This document shows, piece by piece, positions 24,460 through 37,028 of a stretch of DNA of 64,000 bases. The notes below the pieces were generated by a model. That model did not search any database and was not told where the DNA came from. It was given only the letters and a program-made list of their open reading frames with translations. How positions within the stretch are numbered: position 1 is the first letter of the stretch; each line of letters opens with the position of its first letter. Source of the DNA: Toxonevra muliebris (lineage: Eukaryota; Arthropoda; Insecta; Diptera; Pallopteridae). The position numbers and the translations under genes were made by a program. The DNA is taken from assembly GCA_963691655.1 (NCBI GenBank), contig OY829326.1, positions 71,417,235-71,481,234 of the forward strand, given 5' to 3'.

Positions 24460-27450
24460 TTATCCTTTGCAATATCTTAATTAATTTGTTTGATTTCTTG
24501 ACGACATCGACCGAAAATGATTGGAGCTTTTCGGCTCAAAATGAGAAAACATTATTTTGCCGAAACAGCAGATTGAGAAACCACATATTCATAGTTAATA
24601 GCAAAAATTTACTGGCCTCAGTATTCTCGACCTAAAATGGATTTTTTTGCTTCACTATCCCATATAGAATGTAGTTCATAGATTGTTGTTGAATTTATCT
24701 GCATTTACTACGGATATTTTCAAACTCGAAACAGTGTTATAGGAGGTCAGTCAGAGTTCCAGTTAGGTCCATTAAGTCCATTTATGAGATTAAATCAGTT
24801 TTGGCAATTTATGTTGAGCTATGAACACTGGCAAAGCTCACTAAGTCCACAGATTGGTATATACTAGCGGATCCGTACAAGTTGGGGGAAGGAAGTGTTT
24901 AGTAGATTGGATCTAAATACAGGGGAGTTTTGAAACCCTCATCATGATAGCGCTGTTTGAGAAAAAGGGGTAAATACAAATACGTATCTCCCTACCCCGT
25001 CCCACCCCCCGGAATTTTTTTTCAGTTAAAAATAGAAGCCAAAAATAGGTTATCTGACACATAAAACTCTCGTGCAAAAAATTTCAGCAAAAAGTGTAAA
25101 TTTTCTTTGCACTAAAAATGGCATCTATGGACCTTCGGATTTTGTTGAAATTTTGCGCCCCAAAGTTTTTTTTAGCTTATTTTTAGGACCTATTTCGATC
25201 CAAGAAATATTCCAAAAAGAGCTCCGGAGCAAAAGTTAGTGTTTAAAACTAAAAATGCGGAAGGATATTTAAAAAAAAAAATGTCAAGCATTTTGTATTT
25301 AGCACCTTTTCCCAAAAAAAGCTGTCATGATGAGGGTTACAAAATCGATTCATTCTAGTGTTTAGGAATAAAGCCTTCCTTACTGATGAAAATTTAATGC
25401 ATTTTGAACGTTGGTCATGAACGGAAAACAAATTTAATGAGAAAATTAGAAACTATAGAAATGGAAATATGATACTACAGAATAATGTTATACCATAGGT
25501 TCTCAGGATTGCACAGTGGTTCAGAAACTTTTGAGGCAACAAATTGAATAACACAGCTTTAATTTTGCATATAGTTCTATTTTTTTTCAATGTCGTTTTA
25601 ATATGTCTGGCAAAAACTGGGAGAGTTTGCTCACATGACACGCCCACACCCCTCAAATTCTTAAAATCAGCAATTAATACTTGAGGGTTTTTGCTATTTG
25701 GATCAATGAATGCACAATTTTAGTCATTGCACCTCTTTGCTTAATTTTCTTTAAAACCTCAATACACACAGCTTTAAATTGCAATATTTCTGATTATGAT
25801 ATTTTTGTCTTGCTTTGGAGGAGAAGGAGACTTAACTTTATTCATTTATTTTTAACAGTTTGAATTCCACAACGACAATAAGTTGAATACCACAACTTTG
25901 TTAGCTAAGAAGTTGAACAAAGTTGCCATATTTCATGAAAAACAAATAATTTTTTACAATATTCAGAGTATTATAAAAAAAAATATATAGTTAAAAAATT
26001 ATATTTTATTGATCTTTGCTTTTCATACATATGTATTTAGCAATTACGCCAGATAGTTGGATTTATTTGAACTCGGTCTAAATATGCACTGAATCTCCCT
26101 AGTCTTCGAGTGAAAGTGATCAACTTATATTCTCGGCCTAACGTAACTTAACGAACATGAAACTATCGAATCTTATTTGATTGATTCAGAGTGTTCCAGA
26201 TATTTCAATACAAGTCATATAATTCAATTACTTAAGTATTATCTCTCTCTATTTTTTTATTCACCGAAACTTGTAGATAGATTTGTTCAAAACATTTTTA
26301 AATACTTATTTTTAAATACCATATTTTTTTATCCATGTTTAAACTTTAATTTTCCAATTCATTAAACACTTTTTCACTCACCAAAGTGTCATCAAAAACA
26401 AAAAAACAAAAAATTAGTATCTAACCAAAACCACATGTAATTAAAAATCAAACTAATTTCCTAATTGCTGCAATCCTTACCAGTCATTAACCACATTTCC
26501 GCACACATACACCAGCAAATACGAATTTTCACAAAGTTAACATTAAAATTATACAAACAAAATTGAAATTTCCCAACAAAAAATCATTTTACTTCACCAA
26601 TTGTCACACAATTAAACACAAAAATTTTATACATTTACAGAGAGGGCAAAAAAACAAGGACAAACAAACGAAAAAAGAATGAGAAGTTTATTTGAAAATA
26701 ATTTTTCATTAAATTCACAGCAAATCAAATGAAAATCCTGTAATCCGTAAATGCACACAAGCACACACACAAACACTTATATAGTTGCAGTTGTTGCAGA
26801 TTAATCCTTTTTCTTTTTTTTTTGTTGCTGTTGCGCATAATTAAAAACGTAGCAATATGTTGCAATGAAACCCCAAAGAGGAAAACAAAAACACAAGTCG
26901 CAAACAAAACAACTGCCAGTACATTTACAAATGCACAAACACATGCATATGTATATGTATGTATATTTGCATTTTTGCATGTGTTTTATGTGTGTGTATT
27001 TGGCTGTCAAAATAAAACCCAATAACATTTTGACTCTCAATAAATTTCAATTTATTTGCGTAAATCATTTATTTTTGCGTAATTTTCAGCTTAATTTCGT
27101 ATGATTTGCAAATGTTGCATAAAAGAAGTGAACATATATACAAACACACCAATAATGTATACCATATATCTACAAACAAAAAATTTGAAAGGGTTTTGTG
27201 TTTTCGTAGGATGTCGAGAAAGAGTTTGGAAAGTATGAGTGCAACCGCATACAAACACAGGAAAAAAAAAACACGTTTACATATGTATGAAACAGAAGCT
27301 GCTCATAAATCAATTAAGCAAGGGTTTTGAATTCAAATTTCTATAGGAAAGGGGGTAAAAGTTCAGCACATGGGTCTGAAAAAAAGTATCAGTTATAATT
27401 AGAAATTTCCAAACTTTCAGATTGATTATTGTTTGGTATGAAAATATAGT
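24460..27450. other. Noncoding stretch
   Basis: Mostly AT-rich sequence. CA/TG tracts and CATATGTATATG strings occur at about 26755-27000. A 24,860-25,020 block is G-rich then C-rich. No exon or element could be supported. Confidence 0.45.
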
Positions 27451-27456
27451 TTAAAC

Positions 27457-28545
27457 AGGGTGACAATCGTAAAGTGACGCACACATTTCAGCAGTTATTT
27501 TCAAAAGGACGTACTTCCATTAAGTACAATTAAGTGTTAACATTGCTGAATATATAAGCATTCATTTGAACCCCACCTCATTCAATATAACCTCCTTTAG
27601 CCTGCACACATGCCTTCAATCGATCCGGAAATCGTAGGACTGTTCGCCGCAGGACTTCCTGATCAAGTTCAGTCCAGGCTTTCTCTAATGAAATTGTCAG
27701 CGACTCCAGACTGTGGTGTTGAGATGCACAAGCCTTACTCTCTAAAATACTCCAAATAGAGTAGTCCATTGGATTCAAGTCTGGGGAGTATGGTGGCCAT
27801 TCTTGAGATGTTATGAATCCAGAAAAATTGTCTTTTATCCATGTTTGCGTTAATTTTGCCATGTGGGAAGGTGCAGAATCTTGCTGGAAAGTCCAGTTTT
27901 CATTTCCAAATGTATCTTGGGCCCAGGGAAGAACATGTTCATTAAAAATTTTTTCATCTGTAAACAAGATATTTTCAAAATTTTAACACGGAGGGGCGTA
28001 GCAACGCCTTGCATCTTTGCAGTCGCAAATCTTTCTTGTTTTTGTGTCAGATCTTGAGCTTTTCGGAGCTTGTACGGCTTAAGATTAAGCTTTGATTTTG
28101 CAATGATTCGCACTGTTTCACGGTTTACTCCCACTTCCTTAGCGGTTTTTCTCATTGAGCGCCTTGGATTTCGCTTGATTCGTTTACGAATTTTTTTCTG
28201 TTAAACCAGTACTGGCAACTGTTGAAAATTTTCCCCGGTCTCTATCTCCAAAACCCCTAGTTTCATTATATCGAATAATAGCTCAGTCTACCGTACGACT
28301 TGAAAAATTTAAAGCCTTTGCAATTTGACGGCTATTATAATTTGCCAAATGAAATTTCATAATTTCACGACGAATATTTTCCTTGTCCATTTTTATGGAA
28401 ATTTCAAAATGTAATAACAAAAATTCAAATGAAATTAAAAGCAAAGCCAATGATGAATGAATTTGCTTTTTAAATTAAAGTAAAGGTAAATGGCAAAGCT
28501 TGCTGCAGAGTATTAAACTTGCGTCACTTTACAATTGTCACCCTG
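27457..28545 (-). mobile_element. DD37D (maT-like) transposon
   Basis: CAGGGTGACAATCGTAAAGT at 27457 is matched by the inverted right end finishing at 28545, about 25 of 26 bases. TAAA flanks both ends (27453-27456 and 28546-28549). That is either a 4-bp duplication or a TA duplication with chance extension. The 1089-bp body carries one transposase frame on the minus strand, broken in several places. Confidence 0.9.
27578..28390 (-). pseudogene. DD37D transposase, one stop and frameshifts
   Basis: The minus-strand ATG at 28390 begins MDKENIRREIMKFHLANYN, followed by a helix-turn-helix (SRQIAKALNFSSRTVD) ended by a TGA. After a frameshift, IRKRIKRNP...TAKEVGVNRETVRIIAKSKLNLKPY gives the second helix-turn-helix. 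After another shift near 27960 the catalytic part is intact to its stop: FTDEKIF (first Asp), QQDSAPSH (second Asp) and YSPDLNPMDYSIW. Thirty-seven residues lie between the second and third Asp, which defines the DD37D (maT) class. The last residues are KGGYIE. It is not translatable as one protein. Confidence 0.9.
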
Positions 28546-28867
28546 TAAACTAATTTTCAAAAGATTCTTCAATTATTTCCCTCAAATTAACGCTAAAAGC
28601 ATGGAAACTTTTTACCCTTGCTGATTTGTGTTCTAGAGAATTGAGAGTGCTTAAAATAGTTTGTGACTTAACTTCTAGAAGATCTAAGTATCGTCACCTC
28701 ACCTTATAGCAACTACAAGGTTAGAAGCGGTGGTGAAAGAAATTTCGTGAACTTCGAGCTACCTTCAGCACTATTAATGCAAAGTGGGTTAAAAGAAGCC
28801 ATTTAGCAAATGAAAGAATACACAGTCTAACGCCGTCAGCACTGTGTTCACTTACCAATGGGAAAGA

Positions 28868-29575
28868 AGCGCTCCAAAAGCGCTTTTTTTTACCTATAAT
28901 GGAGCGCTTCTCTGTCAGCATTAAGAGCTCCCTCTTTATTGTACAGCTCATATACTTTTTACATTGCATGTCATAGAAAGTAAGCACTGACATCAAGCTT
29001 CCTGGAAGCGCTGAAAGAGCGCTCCTAAGAAACGCAAAAGGAGCACTCTTGGAAAGGCTTTTGGGATGAACAATTTTGTGTGCTCTTTCATTTTTTATTG
29101 ATTACATATACTACATACATTTATAATTTTTATTTATTATATTTATATACATGTATGCAAATATAATAGAAATAACATCCAAAATTATTGTTCACCAAAC
29201 ACCAAATTAAATATGACGTAGGTGCAGCATTTTTATTATTACCGAGCACTAATATCAATACCTCATTAAAACGTGTTTTTTAAGGTGAAATTAAGGCAAT
29301 ATGTATGGCATCTGCGAATAAATATTCAAACAGTACCAAACACAAAAATGTATCAAAAATATCAAATCAATTTATATTTACTTTCATTTGATCCATATGA
29401 GAATTACAAAGTACAAAAATCATTCATTATTTTCTTCTATTCGTTTGAATGCTTCCCCTAGTCTTCCCTTTTAGCGCTCTTTCGCATACTTGAAAGCGCT
29501 TTCGGGAAGCTCAGTGTAAGCGCTTTCTACTAGCTTCCACGAGAACACAAGGAGAGCGTTCTCAAAGAGCGTTTT
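28868..29575. repeat. AGCGCT-rich region, possible non-autonomous element
   Basis: GAGCGC or AAGCGCT motifs cluster at 28868-29060 (at least six) and again at 29470-29575 (at least five), around an AT-rich middle. Two clusters of one short motif at the edges resemble subterminal transposase-binding arrays. I could not find convincing terminal repeats or a target duplication, so the boundaries are only where the motif clusters stop. Confidence 0.35.
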
Positions 29576-29579
29576 TGGG

Positions 29580-32100
29580 TAGTGGTCCAAATTTTCCCGT
29601 TGGGTTACTGCATATTTAGTCTATTTCTACCAGATCAAGTTTTTCAAACGAAATCAGAAATTCAGTTGCAGGCTGTGAATGTTGGGTGTATTGGTGGCCA
29701 TATACTCCCTATAAATCTGTACTGTAGATTGCATTCTGCACCAATTGTCAGCTTGCAGCTGTCCTATCAGATTTGCCAAGCTCTTTAACAGAAATCCTGT
29801 TTCATAATAGAATTTCAGTTACCGTCCAGAAATGTAATATTCTTGACTACTGAAAACAAGACTGAAAACAAAAGGAAAATAATGTATATAAGCTAATTTG
29901 GAAATCGAAAAAAGTTTTTTTCAGGAACTACTGTATTAGTATTAAATTTCTAAGTGAAACCTTTTAGATTAGCCAGAATTACTCTTATCCTTACAACAGA
30001 TCTGGATTCATTCGAGAAATCTGATCGCATGTTCACGGAAACAAGAAATTAAAAACCCAGTTTAGTATTCTTAATCATATTCGAGAAACATCCAAGATAA
30101 ATGAGCGAAAAAGTTTGAAATCACACTAGCTTCTCTAGTATTGCTCCGACACAGAAATACATGGGAATGATATAGCCGACTATTAAGCAAGAAAAGCTGT
30201 GGTCACATTGGTCGTGAAATAACAAAAAAAAACTCCCTTCAGGGAATCCCCGTGATAGGGAAAATCTGATGTCAGTCTCAGATGATTTCAGTGTCAATTG
30301 ATTTGGATAGTAATGGAAAATATTTGCTTAATACTTGAAGAGGTTCTTTCTGATGTGATTTTCATTGTTAGTTTGAAGCGATTTGCTAATGTGAGTAGTT
30401 AATAGTAGCAAAGCAATCCAACTTCATCAGTTTCCAGTTAGTCGAATCAATGCTCAAATTGCTGTGTCTCAATCTTGCTGCATTTTTCAAGGAAATCTAC
30501 CATTTTGTAACTTACTTCAGGCTTTGAAATAATGAAATTAAACAAAGCTTATAAAGTTTCCACCCGTGGGAAAAATTCTGCGAATCCATTTTTAGCTCAA
30601 ATATTGATGATATGTTTCACTTTTACAAAAATTTAATTGGTTCATTAACTCCTCATTCATGCAACAAACTACCAAAGTTAAAAAAAAAAGATTTAAAGCC
30701 AATTAAGAATTATATATTTCCAATTACAAATTCAGCAAAATTTCATATTCCTTTATTTTAATACATTTCGTTGTAATTGTGTAATATCATTTTTACAAAT
30801 CACTTCATTCTGGAGCTCACACTTCCACAAGCTGCTGGCGTCGCCATACTCATCGTCGTCATCAATTTCAACTACGCTTCATAAGCAGCAACTGTCAATC
30901 ACCTTTTGCAGTCAACTGCAATTCTAAAACAAATGAAAACCAAAAAAAAAAAAGATAAAAAAAATTGAAGCGTACAACATGTTGCAAGTGGCATATATGC
31001 CACAAACATACACGCCAACACATACTCATGCATAAGTCTAAATGTATGCATGTGTGTCCTTTTGCACTTGCACAGCAGCAATACTTAAAATTCCTTTGTT
31101 TGCAAAAAATATAAAGATTTTTACTCACACACACACACATAAAAAAAACAAACAAAAAATGCACCTTACACGCTGTTACACACACATATACACACAAAAT
31201 AGCAGCAGCAGCATAGTAAGAAAAATGCTAAAATCGCATTTAATTCGAGTGAATTGCAGCTGAAAGGATTTTCTTGCTCTTGTTGCTGCTACTGCTTAAT
31301 GCTGCTGCAGGATGCATTGCAATAATAGAATTTTCCTCATGAGTTAATTTCGACAATAAATGCGCTCGATTGAATGCAATTTACAAAGTTGACGTCGTTG
31401 TTCGCCTCATCGTTGTTGATTCCATGAGCGAAATAAAATGAAGCCACTTGAGCCAAATCTCGTCGCCTGAGACGCCGACAGTGTTCCGGCAGCGGGTTCA
31501 TTGATGACGTTTGCAATTTGAATCCTTTGTGTGGTTTTTTTTTCTCTTTTTTATTATTTCTTAATATACAATTTGTTAATTTTCACATACACACAAGCAC
31601 CCAGAAAAAGGATCAACGTTGTAATTAGATGATGTTGCAGTGTGCTGCATGCAGCTAATTAGATTTTTTCCTTTTTTTTGCGGGGATTAATTTTTAAGAG
31701 TGTTTAGAATTTTTTTAAATGCACAGCGCTATTTAGCTTAGGAATAATTGGTTTTAAAGATACTCAGACTTAATTTAGTATTAAAAGATAATCACAAGGC
31801 CTGGGTTAAATTTGGAAAATATATTTTCGATATAATTTGTAGTTATGTATAAATTTAGATTGAGCTGAGATGATGTTAATGATTGATGCCAAAGAGTCTT
31901 GCATAGATTTTTGTATTGTAACCAAGATTCATTTCCAATTCAATTATCAATCTGTATTTGTATTACAGGAGCTACCAGTTCATGCCTCTATTGTTTATGG
32001 AAATATATCTTACCCAAAGCCATCGCATTCACCTTGACCGTCACAGAAATTTGCAAATGATTTTGAATATATTTTTATTATTATGAAATAAAATATTCAA
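29580..32100. other. Noncoding stretch
   Basis: No gene supported. CA tracts and CAGCAGCAG occur at 31120-31215, and 31430-31510 is slightly more GC-rich than its surroundings. The short frames present are low-complexity. Confidence 0.45.
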
Positions 32101-32111
32101 GTTTTTATATA

Positions 32112-32290
32112 GAATTCTTGGTCCACTTCTTTTTTCTATGTTCATCAACGATGTCTTCGCTGTTGGTAGATATGTTACTATGCATGCGTATGTTGATGAC
32201 ATGCAGTGATATCTTTCCTCTCGCATCGGCCTCGTTAGAGATCTAAGTTATAGAGTTCCCATCTATAGGGACAAAATTATAGTGCATGAT
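32112..32290 (+). mobile_element. LINE reverse transcriptase scrap with YADD-box region
   Basis: The plus strand reads RILGPLLFSMFINDVFAVGRYVTMHAYVDDMQ, a stop, then YLSSRIGLVRDLSYRV. GxxLGPLLF.xxINDxxxV and (Y/H)xYVDDxQ are the two RT motifs around the catalytic Asp pair of Jockey/I-type LINEs. The usual Ala of YADD is Val. Nothing on either side continues the domain, so this is an old fragment. Confidence 0.65.
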
Positions 32291-32330
32291 ATACAGTGCC
32301 GGTCATATCATTTGCAACTTACTAAAATCA
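32291..32330. repeat. Orphan Tc1-like terminal repeat
   Basis: CAGTGCCGGTCATATCATTT follows a TA and resembles Tc1-family ends (CAGTGxxGGTCA). I did not find the matching inverted end to the right, so it may be a solo end or a deleted element. Confidence 0.3.
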
Positions 32331-32339
32331 CTTGTACTT

Positions 32340-33100
32340 TAAATGACTTCTTAAGTTCACTTAAATAATTTTTATCAAAAATTTAAAAATAAATTTGAAT
32401 TGAACTCGTACAAAGTTTGTAGCACATCATGGCCAAAGACGGCATTTTTAGGGGTTCCAATCCCATTTTTTTTTAAACGTGGGAAGTTTTTGACCTCAGA
32501 TACGTGTTCAACATGAAAAATTCATTCGCAAACACTAGGAACAATATTGTTTATTGAATCAGTTTCAAAGTTCTTAATTTTAAAATATAATTAATCCTTT
32601 AACCCATAATTGCCCAGAGCACCACGACTCGGATGATCTCTTTCAATGCTGTGACTGCAGGAATTTAGGGAATATAATCCAGCCTCATCCGGGCTCCTCA
32701 TCATTGATAATGGCCCAAATTTCCCCTGATAACCATTTGAAAAAAATTATTCTCTGACTATTTTTGATCATTTTTTTGATGTTGGGTACATTATCAGTAA
32801 TGGTAAGTCAATGAGTTATCGAAATTATGTCTTTCACGATAAAAAATGTATTGGAATCCACATTGAATTATATTTATTTGAAAAAATTTAAATTGATTAT
32901 TCTATGAATTTATTTGTCATTTTCGGCAATTTTTTGTAGATTAAGATTAAGAAAGAAACAAGAATTTTTCCTAAAGCTTTAAGACATTTATCCACTTTCT
33001 CCCTAGTCTGATAGGGTGCATCAAATGCATCATCGTACTTAATTTATTGTATTTAAACATCAGTTTCATAAAAATTTTATATGAATATTTTCTTCGAATG
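32340..33100. other. Noncoding stretch
   Basis: Nothing supported as gene or repeat. Confidence 0.4.
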
Positions 33101-33105
33101 AAACT

Positions 33106-33620
33106 TCCGGCCCCCCCCGAAAAAAAATCCTGGCTACGGCCCTGGTGCATATTTTTGCATATTTTACAATAAATGCATATTTTTGGAAAATTGTGCAAAT
33201 TGTTGCATATTTTAGCAATAAATGCATGTTTTCACATATCTTTCGCTCAGAAAAAATAATACAGCCTTTGGCAGGGCTTAAAATATTTTGTTTGGATTTA
33301 TGACGAGCTTTTATTTCAGCCGGCATTCTATTGTATTTTTCAATCCACAATTAAGAAGTTTTTTCAATGAAATCATTGCTCATGAAACGTCGCTGCGCAA
33401 AACTTGTATCGACCAAATATATATTCGTTTATTAAAATGAATCAAGTTTGCCATAAAAACCATTTATTATGGGTTTCCATAGATGAGGCCACAGATATCC
33501 AGAGAAGATATGTAATTTTGGAATTTAATGAAGAAAATTGTTCTATAAACAACTGTTCTATAAATGAATTTAGTGCCTTCAAATATGCTCTTATCGTCCG
33601 ACTGTTGATGTAGAGAGATC
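33106..33620 (+). pseudogene. hAT-like transposase scrap next to a transposon end
   Basis: At 33107-33143 the minus strand starts CAGGGCCGTAGCCAGGATTT then runs into poly-T and poly-G, a pattern typical of DNA transposon ends. To its right, repeats of TGCATATTTT occur (33143-33235). Then a plus-strand frame reads TCIDQIYIR..., HKNHLLWVSIDEATDIQRRYV, with SIDEATD resembling the block around the first catalytic Asp of insect hAT transposases. It is short and frame-broken. Whether end and frame belong together is unknown. Confidence 0.4.
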
Positions 33621-33624
33621 ATTT

Positions 33625-35460
33625 TTTTTTATGGAAACATTTTTTAATACCCGATCGGGAAAGTTTTGTATTTGAAATTTATTGTTTACGCTAATAGAAC
33701 ATTTAATAAAGATTGATCTCATGATCATTTACATATTAACTTAACTACGATTTGCGTTAAACTTTTTATGTTCATTTTACATTTTTGTTGCTTTTTATTA
33801 TATGCGCATGTTTTCGATTTTTTAAAGTATGAAATTCCTTGCCCTAGTCACAAAAAAATAACATTTTAGGGCACGACAAATCGGAAACTAAGAGAGGAGA
33901 AAAGTTTTTAGTCATCTAATCTGAAACAAACTTTTAAATCTGATAATATTCGTCATGAAAGTTCCTGAATTTTTATCATAATTCTCGATTTTTCAAGATT
34001 TTTGTTGCCAAGATTTGTTTCATAGCTTAGAGCTCTATTATTAATGTTTATAAAAGGAAACACACATAAGGCAAAAATAGTTTTTGAAATCGGATAATGT
34101 TTATGAGTTGGTTCAAAGTCATAAGAAGATTATATTTCATAAAATTTTTGCTAAATTTCAAAAATCTTCTTATGACTTTGACTTTTTTTGCCAAAAAACT
34201 TTATTCGATTTGGAAAATTATTTTGCAATATTTTTCCCTTTATAAACTGCAATATCAGAGCTGCGAGCTTTAAAGTTAAGCAATACAGTACAAGCAAGTT
34301 AAATTTAAGTAGATAATTATTCCAAAATTTTTTTTATTTTTTTTTGGAATTAAGTGTTAAATTTATTTTGGCCAATGACAAATTGTACCTAAAATGTTCT
34401 AATTGTACCTAATGTACCTTGTAGTTCGAAAAAGTCGGAAAAAGGTACCTACTTTTTCATCACTGGATACGACACGAAAAACACTCACGGGTGAAAGAAA
34501 TGTATTTCCAGAGTCAAAACGCTCCGTGCTTCGGGTGCTCCGACCCTGTTTACAAGCACTGCTCTGGCCCTGACAACACACGTCATTTAGCATCGCATGA
34601 TTTACAGCATGTTCACCTGACGCAAGCAGCATGAAATGCTACATATTTCCACTTCTTAAACCTTATCGAACAATTCAAGTTAACTTACTTTGATGTTATT
34701 GATGTGTAAACATTATAGCTCACGGTATGGGCAAAATTTCAAACGTGTAAAATGTAGGAATAACTGTAACGTAAGGTGTAAGATAACTGTAACGTCCAGT
34801 TCCCCTCACGCTCGCACTACTGCGCGGCATGACTGTGCTACTCTAAACAACAAAGAGAAGAGAGAAGAGAAGAAGAGAGGGAGAAATTAAAATACGAGCG
34901 GAGTTTATTTGTTTATGTTTCGATCAATTTACTCACACATACAAACGAAACATACGAAAACAAAATGTGTGTGTACATTTATTCGTGGCACATTTATTTG
35001 TTGGTGTTAAACGTGTGGAGATCGACTATACCATACAAGCAGAGAAGTCGATGTAGCAAACACAGGCGTTTGATAGGTTTTCCATCGGTTAGTTAGATTG
35101 GATTAAAATTAAATATTTTTTAAAATATAAAAACAATACAAAATGATAAGGAATAAGGAATCTAGGTTTCAATAAATGTATAAACAAAATGTAGTGATAA
35201 TGATAGCAATCCACGGCATTATAAAAATTTTGCTTTGTGCATTAACCTTAGAAAGGAAACACTTTTTTATCTATGTAAATAGCAAATATGTTAAACAGAA
35301 AAAATCAAAACTTATTTATTATAAAATCACTTATTTATTTCAAAAAAAAAAATACATTGTTTCTTATTTTTATTAAGTGCTGTTAATGCAAATCTCTTTG
35401 CGGTGCTTTTAAAAAGACTGGTCACCCCTGTTGCCTTTCTAAAGTTAAATGCGCGAAACA
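33625..35460. other. Noncoding stretch; possible orphan hAT end near 34466
   Basis: On the minus strand from about 34466, CAGTGATGAAAAAGTAGGTA begins a block with three AGGTAC(A)ATT copies, which looks like a hAT-type end with subterminal repeats. No partner end was found. Otherwise no gene was seen. GA-rich low complexity occurs at 34850-34885. Confidence 0.4.
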
Positions 35461-35465
35461 CTTAT

Positions 35466-35541
35466 CGTCGCCTGAGAATTGATTTGGCGTATGTGTGTAC
35501 AAATTCATATACCTATACGCCAAATCAATTCTCAGGCGACG
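35466..35541. repeat. Perfect 26-bp inverted repeat, 76-bp hairpin
   Basis: CGTCGCCTGAGAATTGATTT and six more bases (35466-35491) are exactly complementary to 35516-35541, with a 24-base spacer. TTAT occurs immediately on both sides (35462-35465 and 35542-35545), which could be a small target duplication, making this a mini foldback element. A transcribed hairpin is an alternative reading. Confidence 0.85.
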
Positions 35542-35545
35542 TTAT

Positions 35546-36996
35546 GTAAACTTTTCACATGTAATAAAATTTCAAATCGACAGGAAGAAAAACTTAAAGC
35601 GCGAAAAAAAGATGCAATTACAGCTGCGTGTGTGCGAACAAATCGTGCCCGATGCATTGAGTAAAAGAAAAATAATGCAACTACGATTTGAAGCAATTGC
35701 AAAATATTTTTGCTATCACAACAACAAATATATGCGATATGAAATAAAAATTTGCATTTGCAATGATGTAAGACCATTTGCAATTTATAGTGAATTGGGC
35801 TATTATATATAAAAGATAATGATATCTAATAAGTTTTTAAGTTTATAAAAGAATTGTTTTAATTTGAATTAATTATCTAAGCATATAGATTATACATTAA
35901 ATCCCTATATATGGTTATACATATGTATGTGAGCTTATGTATAAGGAATTCAGTTGACTTAACTGTTTACACATCAAATATCTTGCGTGCCTTGCACACA
36001 TCCATTGTTTTTTTTTTAAGTTAATCCACTTTTTCTGGCACCCGGTCACTTTTCTTCTTTTAACACACATATACACTTCACGCTCTAAACTCAAAATGAC
36101 ATGAAAATTTTGCTTTCGTCAGGGCAAATTATACTGTATATTAACTTAACGGACGCCAGTGAGATATAACGGAGAAAACGACACTGTCCCGACTGACAGT
36201 GCGCCGACTATGATGGCTCTCCCCTATATTAATTTTTAATTTTTATTAATGATTTAGGCTATTTATCATTCAAATTTGTTAATTTAATGGCCCTTTTGCT
36301 TTTTGTACTATTAAAGATTCACATTCAAAGTTAACGAATTTGAACACAAATTGAAGGGATATACGAAAAATCCTAGTGTACCTTAAGGTACATTACGAGT
36401 AAAAAAAAATGTCAACCCCCTCTTTCCCACCTCCTTTTCACCCCTGAAGGGGGTGGAAGGAAAATTTCTCGCTAAATGCAGAAATATGGGTGGTGTAAAC
36501 CAGTGTGAACGTTGACTTTTCTATCTGACGACTGGAATTGATTTTCGCTTCCAAATGATTGGTATTGAAATTTGTTCAACTTTGTAATTATTATCTTTAC
36601 ATACTTATACTAAAGTATTTATATATTAAGTTTTGTATGCAATTGATTCCTTTTTGTAAACTCATTATAAATGACTGTCATTCAATTATCGTTTAGAAAT
36701 CCTTTTCACCTCTTTTCCACACTTATCCGTACATTCGCCCTCTCTTTCTAATTCTATCTCTTACTAAGAACTCTCTTCGTTTTTAATTAACAAATCCCTA
36801 AAACTTAAATGAAAAGAAATTCAATTAAGCTTATTTAAGCGTTAAAAGCCAATGATTTCATATTAAGAGAGAGACAATGTGCAAGCGACCGAACGACCAC
36901 ACTGCATCCTGTGCATATATCCTGTGCTGTCTGCCTGCATACATATGTATGTGAGTGTGTGTGTATGCAGTTTTCCATTGCCATATTGCATTGCAC

Positions 36997-37028
<32 letters not shown>

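Noticed and set aside
12606..24880. Shared CTAGCGGATCC at about 12613 and 24866, each followed by G-rich sequence
   Set aside because: Only about 11 bases match and the flanks do not align, so I could not support a repeat family.
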